The notes beneath the pieces were generated by a model. It made no database searches and was not told where the DNA came from. It saw only the letters and a list, made by a program, of their open reading frames with translations. Positions 1 through 7,950 of a stretch of 10,131 bases of DNA are shown here, piece by piece. The stretch's first letter is position 1. Every line of letters begins with the position of its first letter. The position numbers and the translations under genes are program-made. This stretch comes from Synechococcales cyanobacterium PMM_0073 (lineage in GTDB: Bacteria; Cyanobacteriota; Cyanobacteriia; Elainellales; Elainellaceae): assembly GCA_949127695.1 (NCBI GenBank), contig CASBQH010000388.1:1-10131 (forward strand), written 5' to 3'.

Positions 1-295
1 GCATAAAGCCGCCGCCGCCAATCCCGGTCGAAAACGGCTCCACCACGCCCAGAGCCGCCGAAGTCGCCACCGCTGCATCAATTGCGTTGCCGCCCGCCTT
101 CAGCACGTCAATCCCGATTTGCGAGGCGCGGGCATCGACCGAGGCGACTGCGCCCAAACGTCCTACCGCAACGTTGGCTGGAGCTTGGGCAGGCAGAGGA
201 GCCAGCAGGCTCAGCCAAAAAACTGCCGCCAGCGCCACCGTCAGCGGTTCTAAAGATCTTCGCTCCAAAAATCTCCGCCCCAAAAATCTTCGCAT
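1..295 (-). CDS. ggt: Gamma-glutamyltransferase, N-terminal part (runs off left edge)
   Basis: Reading leftwards from an ATG at 295 gives 98 codons before the window ends. Residues 1-38 look like a signal peptide: an arginine-rich start, then a hydrophobic stretch (about 18-34) ending in Ala-Gln-Ala. Residues 48-98 match the conserved N-terminus of the gamma-glutamyltransferase large subunit: [11 protein letters not shown], then [11 protein letters not shown] (67-77), then a glycine-rich GIGGGGFM (91-98). This family cleaves the gamma-glutamyl bond of glutathione and related peptides, usually in the periplasm, and self-processes at a Thr that would lie outside the window. The start is supported by a strong Shine-Dalgarno (GGAAGGGG, 301-308) 5 nt upstream, and an in-frame stop at 323-325 excludes a longer start. 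It begins 27 bp after the protochlorophyllide oxidoreductase stop on the same strand, so co-transcription is possible. Subfamily and completeness cannot be judged. Confidence 0.88.
   Translation of the reverse strand, partial: MRRFLGRRFLERRSLEPLTVALAAVFWLSLLAPLPAQAPANVAVGRLGAVASVDARASQIGIDVLKAGGNAIDAAVATSAALGVVEPFSTGIGGGGFM
249..293 (-). repeat. Three tandem 15 bp repeats at the start of ggt
   Basis: Three back-to-back 15 bp units occupy 249-263, 264-278 and 279-293. On the minus strand each begins GCGAAG or GCGGAG and continues with ATTTTTGG or a close variant. They lie directly after the start codon and encode the pentapeptides [10 protein letters not shown] and RRSLE, which make up the positively charged n-region of the signal peptide. 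Because the unit is a multiple of three, copy-number change would keep the reading frame. Confidence 0.8.
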
Positions 296-322
296 TGATG
301 CCCCTTCCGCAAAATGCGTGAT

Positions 323-1330
<1,008 letters not shown>

Positions 1331-1380
1331 TTACACCAGATGCCAGATCCTGCTGCCAGATATGCTCATCAATTCTTATT

Positions 1381-1404
1381 TTGAAACATTTTTTGAAACA
1401 TTTA
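1381..1404. repeat. Tandem 12 bp repeat in the por upstream region
   Basis: Two adjacent 12 bp units, TTGAAACATTTT (1381-1392) and TTGAAACATTTA (1393-1404), differ only in the last base. They lie about 100 bp upstream of the por start codon. They could be a direct-repeat regulator site or a local duplication; nothing in the sequence decides between these. Confidence 0.7.
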
Positions 1405-1528
1405 TTGTTCTCATTAGCCGCTCCGCATACCTGTTTTCGCTTGCTTGAATGACCATAGGGCTTTACTCATGCTGGTTTTAACTCCTTTGAGCAAAATGTA
1501 CCAGCAAAATCGCTAGTAGCTGATGCCG

Positions 1529-1552
1529 ATATTTGTCACAATATTTGTCACA
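1529..1552. repeat. Perfect tandem 12 bp repeat after the histidine kinase gene
   Basis: ATATTTGTCACA occurs twice without a gap (1529-1540 and 1541-1552). It begins about 45 bp past the histidine kinase stop and is roughly 250 bp upstream of por. Function is unknown; it may be a paired binding site or a recent slippage duplication. Confidence 0.75.
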
Positions 1553-1595
1553 ATCCTGATTCGATTATGTAACCCGCACTAAAGCGATCTGGCTT

Positions 1596-2939
1596 TCAGG
1601 CTAAATTCTGTTTGAGCAGCGGCAGACGCACCGTGAAACTGCTGCCTTTGCCGAGTTCGCTCTGCACCTGAATGCTGCCCTGATGCGCTTTAGTGATGGC
1701 TTGAGCAATCGCTAAGCCCAAGCCCGATCCGCCTGTCGTGCGAGAGCGATCACTTTGGACTCGGTAAAATCGATTGAAGATCTGGGCTTGATCGGCAGCA
1801 GCTATACCGATTCCAGTATCCTGAACTTTGAGTAACGCAAAGCCGTCCTCTCGTTCTAGAAAAACCATTACAAAGCCGCCTTTAGGCGTATATTGGATTG
1901 CATTCGTCACTAGGTTTGCCAGCAGACGATAGAGCTGCTCTTCGTCACCTGATACATAGAGTTCCTGAAGCGGCTGTTTTGCATCTAGCACAATATTCGC
2001 AGCCATTGCCAAAGCGGCCAACTCTTCGATCAAATCGCCGATCAAATCGTTCAGGCAGCAGGGCTGCTGTTTGGGGATGGCTCGCTGCATATCCATCCGC
2101 GAGAGCAGCAGTAAATCCTGCACCAACTGTGAGAGGCGGTTGTTTTGGCGTTCGACAATTTGCAGCGTGCTGCGTGACTCTGCTTCAGATAATTCTGACG
2201 TTTGCAGCGTCGATTCAACGGTCGCGCGGATTGCGGCCAGCGGCGTTCGCAGCTCATGCGCGGCATCGGCAGTAAACTGCTGAATCTGGTCATAAGACTG
2301 GTAAACCGGACGCATCGCTAGCCCAGCCAGCCACCAGCTCGCTAGCGCCACCAGCAGCAGCGTCAGCGGCAAGCTAACCAGCAGCAGCCACTTGAGCGTC
2401 AGCAAATGATCGTCAAACTCCTTGAGCGAACGCCCGACTTCTAGATAGCCCCAGAACTGGCCGTCTTTGTTTTTCAGCGCCAAAGAAACCTGATGGTAAC
2501 GAGTGCCAGTTCTGTCTTCCAGAGTTTGCCAATTCTCTTGGGGCTGCGAAATTAGATGTTCTGGACGATCGCCTATCGTGGCTACAGCTTGCTTAGCCGG
2601 ATTGAGAAACCGCAGATAGTAGCCTTCTTTCTGCATCACGCCTAGAATATGGCGTTGGGCAACGGCTTGAGTATCGCAGCCTGTATTTATAATGCAAAGA
2701 CTAGGCAACAAGTTTTGAGCCGTGAGGTCAATCACGCCAGGTTGAGTCAGATTTGGTTCCAGTGCATCGTGTAATGTGCCTGAAACAACTTCCAACTCCT
2801 GGTCTATGCCATACCAGTGCGCCTGCGCCATCACGTTATAGACCGTAAAGCCAAACGCGCAGAGAATCAGCCCCATCACGCCAGAATACCAGCCTGCGAG
2901 CTTAAAGCGAGTCCAGTTAAACAGCTGATTCTGGTGCAT
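1596..2939 (-). CDS. rppB: Sensor histidine kinase, RppB/NrsS type
   Basis: This 447-residue membrane kinase should sense a periplasmic signal and phosphorylate the response regulator encoded just upstream. Two membrane segments (about 17-38 and 184-207) flank a periplasmic sensor of about 145 residues. The phospho-acceptor His228 lies in ADAAHELRTPL. The ATP-binding domain has an N-box (ANLVTNA, Asn342 and Asn346), a G1 box (DTGIG, 374-378), an F-box (IFNRFYR, 387-393) and a G2 box (GGSGLGL, 403-409), so it looks active. Only about 20 residues separate the second membrane helix from the H-box, so a full HAMP domain is absent. The sensor contains Cys82 and Cys88, a possible metal or disulfide site (inference). 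The H-box region resembles cyanobacterial RppB/NrsS, a kinase linked to metal and redox responses; the exact ligand here is not shown. It starts 12 nt after the regulator's stop, without a clear Shine-Dalgarno. Confidence 0.92.
   Translation of the reverse strand: MHQNQLFNWTRFKLAGWYSGVMGLILCAFGFTVYNVMAQAHWYGIDQELEVVSGTLHDALEPNLTQPGVIDLTAQNLLPSLCIINTGCDTQAVAQRHILGVMQKEGYYLRFLNPAKQAVATIGDRPEHLISQPQENWQTLEDRTGTRYHQVSLALKNKDGQFWGYLEVGRSLKEFDDHLLTLKWLLLVSLPLTLLLVALASWWLAGLAMRPVYQSYDQIQQFTADAAHELRTPLAAIRATVESTLQTSELSEAESRSTLQIVERQNNRLSQLVQDLLLLSRMDMQRAIPKQQPCCLNDLIGDLIEELAALAMAANIVLDAKQPLQELYVSGDEEQLYRLLANLVTNAIQYTPKGGFVMVFLEREDGFALLKVQDTGIGIAAADQAQIFNRFYRVQSDRSRTTGGSGLGLAIAQAITKAHQGSIQVQSELGKGSSFTVRLPLLKQNLA
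2027..2050 (-). repeat. Tandem 12 bp repeat inside the histidine kinase gene
   Basis: CGATCAAATCGC (2027-2038) is followed directly by CGATCAAATCGT (2039-2050), 11 of 12 bases identical. On the coding strand this gives the in-frame duplicated peptide DLIGDLIE, around residues 298-305, between the H-box helices and the ATP-binding domain. It is probably a small in-frame duplication of no clear functional weight. Confidence 0.65.
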
Positions 2940-2951
2940 TTTTTCGGCTGC

Positions 2952-3641
2952 TCAAGTCAAGTTAAAGCGATATCCCAAGCCATAGACTGTTTCGATCAGC
3001 CCATCACAATCATAGTCTGCTAGCTTGCGCCGCAACAGTCGGATCTGAGCCGAAACGACATTGCTGGCGGGTTCGGCCTGCACTTCCCAGAGCGCGTTCA
3101 TCATCTGGTCGCGACTGACAATTTGCTGCGGATGCCGCATAAAGTGCTCCAAGAGCTGAAACTCTTTGGCCGTCAGATGCACCACTTCAGATTGCTGCCC
3201 CATCTGCACTGAAACTGTCGAGGTGGCATAGTCCAGCGTTAGCCGACCGAGTTGCAGGTTTTGGCTGTAGGGTTGGGGGGAGCGCCGCTGCAAGGCTCGC
3301 AGGCGCGCCAACAGCTCCGCCATGCCAAACGGCTTCACTAGATAATCATCGGCTCCGGCATCTAGACCTGCTACTTTGTCGGCCATACTGTCTTTGGCGG
3401 TCAGCATCAGCACGGGCAATGGGCTTTTGCTCTGGCGCAGCCGTTTGCATAGCTCAATGCCTGTGAGTCCCGGCAGCAGCCAGTCGAAAATCGCCATCCT
3501 GTAGCCTGCCCAGCGGCTATCGAGGTAATCCCAGCCTGCATAGCCATCTTGCACCCAGTCCACCACATATTTTTCGCGGCTGAGGGCTTGCTGAATCGCA
3601 CGGCCTAAATCGGGTTCATCCTCGACTAGCAAAATTTTCAT
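2952..3641 (-). CDS. rppA: OmpR-family response regulator, RppA/NrsR type
   Basis: This 229-residue protein has a receiver domain (about 1-118) joined to a winged-helix DNA-binding domain (about 128-229). Receiver residues are intact: acidic pair Glu7-Asp8, phospho-acceptor Asp53 in IFDWLLPG, Thr81 and Lys103 in VKPFG. The effector has the OmpR/PhoB pattern: LTAKEFQLLEHFMRHP, then VSAQIRLLRRKL in the recognition-helix region, then TVYGLGYRF at the end. It is expected to bind direct-repeat DNA when phosphorylated by the kinase downstream; the two TTTCA-type boxes at 9623-9639 and 9722-9738 are the obvious candidate targets (inference). The start has AGGA about 10 nt upstream, and the upstream gene's stop lies only 6 nt before the ATG, so translation is probably coupled. 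The linked kinase and the metal-efflux context fit the RppA/NrsR assignment. Confidence 0.93.
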   Translation of the reverse strand: MKILLVEDEPDLGRAIQQALSREKYVVDWVQDGYAGWDYLDSRWAGYRMAIFDWLLPGLTGIELCKRLRQSKSPLPVLMLTAKDSMADKVAGLDAGADDYLVKPFGMAELLARLRALQRRSPQPYSQNLQLGRLTLDYATSTVSVQMGQQSEVVHLTAKEFQLLEHFMRHPQQIVSRDQMMNALWEVQAEPASNVVSAQIRLLRRKLADYDCDGLIETVYGLGYRFNLT

Positions 3642-3647
3642 GGAGTT

Positions 3648-4229
3648 TCATCCTGGAGAGAACCACTTAAGCTGGCGAATGCACTGGTAAACCCAGTCTT
3701 TCAAAAGATAAGCTAGAAGTATGCTGTTCAAGGCCAATTCAAAACGCTGAAATTCTCTGCCGTAATAATTAGGGTTCCAGTAGCTGATGGGGCTATGAAA
3801 GCGGGTTTCCCAGTCGAAGGGAAAGAACAGCAAAGGGCCATCGTCTACATGGGTGAGGATATCTACGCCAGAATGAAATAGGCAGGCGATCAAGAACCAG
3901 AACAGGCAGCGGGCGCGAGAGTTGATATTTCGGCGCTTCTTCCAGACCATTGCTAAGCCGATGAACAGCATCACTGGAGAATGCAGGCAGTTATGCAAGG
4001 TAATCCAAACTGGGTTGTGGAAAAATAGCTCGTCGAACATTAGCCGCCCCGCCGCTTCTGCTGTCCAGCCCAAGATTAGCTGGTAGTAGATCAGGCTGCC
4101 GATGGACAAAAGCCAAAGCGCGATGTCGGGAGCAATTGAGCCAAACAAAAAAGCCGACTTGACAATCGGCACCCTGGGAAATGCCTTGTCTAGGGCAGCC
4201 GTCATAATCCAGTGAGAAGGAGTGTTCAT
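3648..4229 (-). CDS. Membrane-bound metal-dependent hydrolase-like protein (YdjM/DUF457-like)
   Basis: This 193-residue protein resembles the membrane-bound metal-dependent hydrolase and zinc-dependent phospholipase C-like families. Candidate metal ligands are spread in the expected way: His6, Asp35 in GSIAPD (30-35), His79 and His83 in LHNCLHSP, and His119, Asp123 and His127 in FHSGVDILTH. Hydrophobic stretches around 36-53, 84-95, 108-120 and 166-178 suggest an integral inner-membrane protein. No substrate can be named, and the family as a whole is poorly characterised. It sits 11 nt downstream of the lipoprotein gene and 6 nt upstream of the response regulator, inside the metal-efflux operon. 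It is therefore expected to be induced with them, but its role there is unknown. Other options are a membrane chaperone or remodelling factor, or a protein that has lost catalysis. Family assignment is from motif pattern only. Confidence 0.7.
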   Translation of the reverse strand: MNTPSHWIMTAALDKAFPRVPIVKSAFLFGSIAPDIALWLLSIGSLIYYQLILGWTAEAAGRLMFDELFFHNPVWITLHNCLHSPVMLFIGLAMVWKKRRNINSRARCLFWFLIACLFHSGVDILTHVDDGPLLFFPFDWETRFHSPISYWNPNYYGREFQRFELALNSILLAYLLKDWVYQCIRQLKWFSPG

Positions 4230-4240
4230 CGGCGTAGAAC

Positions 4241-4735
4241 TTACTTTGTAAACGTAAAGCGTCCGTTCACTTTTTCACCGCCAATGTCAGACAGAACGGC
4301 TACTTTGTATTCTCCGGCTGCTGTGGAGGGCAGCAAAACAGTGTAGTGCTTACCGCTAGCATCATAGCTCATATCCAGCGATTGTTCTGTCCCATCTGGT
4401 AGCTGCACCTGAGCAGTCACTTTGGCATCTGGAATCGGTTCGTGGCTGTCGCCCTTTTGCAAAAAGAAATCGAGGTGCGTGCCGCTGGCTTCTGCCCCAG
4501 GCACGAATTCTAGGTGATAAGGCCCTGATTCAATCACCTGTCCGCCCTGTCCGCCGTGAGTATCTGCCTTGGCCATTGCGGGTGCTTCTGGAGCTGGAGC
4601 ACTGGCGAGCGGACTGCTTTCGACCGGGGCGGCAGGGCTGGCCTCAGTCGTCGCTTGGTTGCTGCCACCCGCGCAGCTCGTTAAAGCGAATAGACCAAAA
4701 CCTAGAGTCATTACAGCAGCTTGATTGAATTTCAT
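4241..4735 (-). CDS. Small lipoprotein with predicted Ig-like domain in metal-efflux operon
   Basis: I choose the ATG at 4735 (164 residues) over an in-frame ATG at 4765. An AAGGA Shine-Dalgarno lies 8 nt upstream of the shorter start, and the protein then begins with a clean lipoprotein signal peptide: Lys2, a hydrophobic core and the lipobox LTSC with Cys21. A low-complexity Ala/Pro/Ser/Glu linker (about 28-57) follows. A compact domain (about 58-164) begins THGGQGGQ and contains THLDFFLQKGD, AKVTAQVQLPDG and GEYKVAVLSD, a pattern of beta strands like the FixH/YtkA or CopC-like Ig fold. HGG-type segments also occur at the ends of some RND adaptor proteins. His60, His74, His87, His98 and His130 could bind metal (inference). 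It lies 62 bp downstream of the pump gene. A role as a periplasmic metal carrier or pump accessory is plausible but unproven. Confidence 0.8.
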   Translation of the reverse strand: MKFNQAAVMTLGFGLFALTSCAGGSNQATTEASPAAPVESSPLASAPAPEAPAMAKADTHGGQGGQVIESGPYHLEFVPGAEASGTHLDFFLQKGDSHEPIPDAKVTAQVQLPDGTEQSLDMSYDASGKHYTVLLPSTAAGEYKVAVLSDIGGEKVNGRFTFTK

Positions 4736-4743
4736 AGATACGA

Positions 4744-4748
4744 TCCTT
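4744..4748 (-). promoter_or_regulatory. Ribosome binding site deciding the lipoprotein start
   Basis: AAGGA on the minus strand lies 8 nt before the ATG at 4733-4735. The competing upstream ATG (4765) would place this motif inside the coding sequence and would add ten residues (MFSKTPRIVS) ahead of an otherwise normal lipoprotein signal. Confidence 0.6.
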
Positions 4749-4797
4749 GGAGTTTTTGAGAACATTAGAACAAATTGAAAATAAATCCGGTTATGTA

Positions 4798-7700
4798 CTA
4801 CAGTGAATCGGGAAGAAACTCTCTAGCATCTTGACTGGTCGCTGAATCGCTTGGATTAACAACTACTGCTTTGGCAATCATGAACCGCCCAAACTGCGAA
4901 TACAGAGCAGGCAATACCAGCAGCGTCAGCGCTGTTGAGGTGAACAGTCCGCCCAGCACAACAACTGCCAAAGGCTGCAAGATTTCTTTGCCCGCTCCAG
5001 TGCCAATCACCAGCGGCACCATGCCCAGTGCGGAAGTTAAGGCGGTCATTAAAATGGCAACCAGGCGCTCTGTTGAGCCTTCCAGGATTACCTGCTGGAG
5101 CGGCATTCCCTGCGCCAGCTTTTGATTATAAATATCGACCAGCAGCAGGCCATTGCGGGTGGCTATCCCAAAGAGGGTGATGAAACCAACCAGAGAGGCC
5201 ACCGAGACAATGCCGCCCGCCAAGGCAATTGAGAAGATGCCGCCCACCAACGCCAGCGGCAGGTTAATCATAATCATCAACATTGCAGGCACAGATTTAA
5301 CCGCAAAATACATTAGCACCGAAATGACAGCAATCGCCAATCCGCCGAATATCAGCAGATTCCGGCTGGCTCGCTGCTCTGACTCAAACTGTCCACCATA
5401 CTGAATATAGTAGCCAGCAGGTAGCGGTACCGCTGCTTTTACTTTGGCCTGCACATCTACCACAACTGAGCCGAGATCGCGTTTGGCCACGTTGGCTGAA
5501 ACCACAATCAGTCGGGATACATTCTCTCGGTTGATGGTATTGGGGCCTGTGCCATAATCAATTTGAGCCACCTGCGCTAACGGAATTTTTTGGCCTGTAG
5601 GCGTGTCAATGAGTAAATTGCGGATCGCGCTCAAGTCGTTTCGAGCGTCATCTTTGAGCCAAACCAACAGATCAAACAGCTGCTGCTGCTCCAGAACCTG
5701 AGAAACCACTCGGCCATTTAGCGCCACTTCCACGATTTCAGAAATCTGCCCGACCGTCAGGCCATATCGAGCCGCCGCCGCCCGATCAAACTGAATCTGC
5801 ACCTGGCGGACGGGCACCTGTGGCTCAAGCTGTAGATCTACCAAGCCATCGATATCTTTGATTGCTGCCTCTACTTCACGACCAATCGAGCGCAGTTCAG
5901 CCAAGTCAGAACCAAAGATTTTAATCGCAATCGCACTTCGTACTCCTGACAATACCTCATCCATCCGGTGTGTAATAAACCCGCCCACGCTGGGTGCAAT
6001 CCCCGGAATCCGGGCAAATTCTTCGCGGATCTTTTCAATCGCCGCCTCTCTGTCTTTTAAGCCTTTTTGGCTTAGCTCCACGTCTAGATGCCCCAAATTC
6101 ACGCCTCCCGCATCAGCATCTCCAGGCGCACGACCGGCTCGTAGCTGCACGCTGGTAAAGCGCGGGTCGTCTTTTAATGCCTCCTGCATCGCCAGCCCAG
6201 ACTGATTCGTAGTCTCAAGGGAGACTCCCGGATATTGCAGCATGGTATTGACGAGAGATGGTTCCTGGAATTCAGGTAAGAACACTCGCCCCAGGCTAGA
6301 GAATAGAATCAGCGATGCCACTAAAGCCGCTGCCGCAATCATCAGGACAATTTTGGCGCGACGCATTGCAAAGTTGAGCGCAGGGCGATAGAGCCACTGC
6401 GAAGCGGTGGCTACCCAGGTTTCATCGCTGGGCAGCGGGCGGTTTGCTAGCAGGATCGCGCATAGCGCTGGAGAGAGCGTCATGGCCACCAGCGTTGAGG
6501 CCAAGATCGAGACCAGATAGGCAATCCCCATCGGCGCAAAAATCCGGCCTTCTACGCCCGTCAGGCTAAAAATTGGGGCAAACACGACTGCAATAATCAC
6601 CGTTGAGAAAATGACGCTGACGCGCACTTCAACCGACGTATCGTAAACCACCTTAAAGGGATGCACGGGCGTACCCGCTAGCTGATTTTTTCTGAGACCG
6701 CGATAGGCATTTTCCATATCCACAATCGAGTCATCCACTACTGAGCCAATGGCTACCGCCAGTCCGCCCAACGTCATCGTGTTAATTCCCTGTCCGAACA
6801 GATTGAGAATCAACATACCCATCAAAATCGACAGCGGAATTGCGCTCAGTGTAATCACCGCCGTTCGCCAGTTCATCAAAAAAAGCAGCAGAATAATCGA
6901 GACGATAATAATCCCGTCGCGCAGCGAACCCAGCACGTTTTCGATTGAGGCTTCGATAAAGTTTTCCTGTCGGAATGTTTCAGTTACCATCACATCTTTA
7001 GGTAGTGATGATTTCACTTCTGCCATCGCTCGTTCAACTGCCCGCGTCACCGTCGGCGTATCGTTTAGCGGCTGCTTATTGACCACCAGAATGATCGCAG
7101 GTTGGCCGTTAACACTGCCATCGCCTCGCTTCAAGGCTGCTCCAATCTTGACTTCTGCCACATCGCCCAGCAGTACAGGTTTGCCATCCCGCGCTGTAAT
7201 CACTGAAGCTTTCAGCTGATCAATCGAGTCGAGTCGCCCCACCCCTCGGATGATTAGCTCCTGATCAGGCGTGGTCAAAAAGCCGCCTGCTGCATTTGCG
7301 TTTGCTGCTGCCGCTGCTTCGGTCACAGCCTGCAAAGATAGATTAAACGCCGCTAGCCGTTTTGGATCAACCAACACCTGATACTGCTGCACATCGCCGC
7401 CGTAGGCGATCACCTGAGAGACACCGGGAATTGCCAGTAGCCGATTGGTGACATCGCGATCTACCAATCGCCGCACTTCCATTGCAGGCGTGGCTTCAGC
7501 CGTGAAAGCATACATCAAGATCGTGCCAATGGGCGAAGAAATGGGCGAAATCTGCGGGATCTCTGCGCCATCTGGCAGCTTGGACTGCACCTGCTGCAAC
7601 CGTTCGGCTACGAGCTGCCGCGCCTGATAAATATCTGTACCCCATTTGAAGATCACCCTTACCACTGAAATGCTGACCGCTGAGGAAGATCGCACCGCCT

Positions 7701-7938
7701 CGACTCCCGGCGTACCGTTCACTGCGCTTTCAATCGGCAGCGTAATCAGCGCTTCGACTTCTTCAGGCGCGAGTCCCGGCGCTTCGGTTTGAATTTCGAC
7801 CTGCGGTGGCGCAAAGTCTGGGAAGACATCTAGCGGCATTTGGGTGAGGTTGTACAGTCCCAAAAATGTGATCAAAACTGCGCCAATGACTACTAGCCAT
7901 CGTTGGACAATTGACCATTTCAAAATTGCATTGAGCAT
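4798..7938 (-). CDS. Heavy-metal efflux RND pump (CzcA/CusA family)
   Basis: This 1046-residue inner-membrane proton/metal antiporter has the full RND length and layout: a first helix at about 13-30, a large periplasmic loop (about 31-335), helices about 338-500, a second periplasmic loop (about 550-855) and helices about 858-1015. Typical HME-RND segments include QMPLDVFPDFAPPQVEIQTEAPG near the start and NRENVSRLIVVSANV late. The proton-relay helix carries AIGSVVDDSIVDMEN (396-410), with Asp402, Asp403 and Glu409. The second loop reads THRMDEVLSGVRS (656-668), closer to CzcA than to CusA, where a metal-binding Met sits near this point. Substrate is therefore unclear: copper from the neighbours, a divalent metal from this motif. 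It starts 12 nt after the adaptor stop; spacing and order match czcBA/cusBA-type operons. No outer-membrane channel gene is present in the window. Confidence 0.95.
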   Translation of the reverse strand: MLNAILKWSIVQRWLVVIGAVLITFLGLYNLTQMPLDVFPDFAPPQVEIQTEAPGLAPEEVEALITLPIESAVNGTPGVEAVRSSSAVSISVVRVIFKWGTDIYQARQLVAERLQQVQSKLPDGAEIPQISPISSPIGTILMYAFTAEATPAMEVRRLVDRDVTNRLLAIPGVSQVIAYGGDVQQYQVLVDPKRLAAFNLSLQAVTEAAAAANANAAGGFLTTPDQELIIRGVGRLDSIDQLKASVITARDGKPVLLGDVAEVKIGAALKRGDGSVNGQPAIILVVNKQPLNDTPTVTRAVERAMAEVKSSLPKDVMVTETFRQENFIEASIENVLGSLRDGIIIVSIILLLFLMNWRTAVITLSAIPLSILMGMLILNLFGQGINTMTLGGLAVAIGSVVDDSIVDMENAYRGLRKNQLAGTPVHPFKVVYDTSVEVRVSVIFSTVIIAVVFAPIFSLTGVEGRIFAPMGIAYLVSILASTLVAMTLSPALCAILLANRPLPSDETWVATASQWLYRPALNFAMRRAKIVLMIAAAALVASLILFSSLGRVFLPEFQEPSLVNTMLQYPGVSLETTNQSGLAMQEALKDDPRFTSVQLRAGRAPGDADAGGVNLGHLDVELSQKGLKDREAAIEKIREEFARIPGIAPSVGGFITHRMDEVLSGVRSAIAIKIFGSDLAELRSIGREVEAAIKDIDGLVDLQLEPQVPVRQVQIQFDRAAAARYGLTVGQISEIVEVALNGRVVSQVLEQQQLFDLLVWLKDDARNDLSAIRNLLIDTPTGQKIPLAQVAQIDYGTGPNTINRENVSRLIVVSANVAKRDLGSVVVDVQAKVKAAVPLPAGYYIQYGGQFESEQRASRNLLIFGGLAIAVISVLMYFAVKSVPAMLMIMINLPLALVGGIFSIALAGGIVSVASLVGFITLFGIATRNGLLLVDIYNQKLAQGMPLQQVILEGSTERLVAILMTALTSALGMVPLVIGTGAGKEILQPLAVVVLGGLFTSTALTLLVLPALYSQFGRFMIAKAVVVNPSDSATSQDAREFLPDSL

Positions 7939-7950
7939 TCTTTTTGAGAT

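Noticed and set aside
1470..1506. Possible hairpin terminator after the kinase gene
   Set aside because: The seven-base-pair outer stem encloses a 23-base loop with weak inner pairing, and no T-run follows on either strand.
1898..2275. Plus-strand open frame of 125 codons opposite the kinase gene
   Set aside because: It is antisense to the conserved H-box and N-box regions and shows no recognisable protein pattern.
6749..7219. Long plus-strand open frame (156 codons) opposite the pump gene
   Set aside because: It lies wholly antisense to a well-conserved RND gene, and its composition is the expected mirror of that gene. No domain is recognisable.
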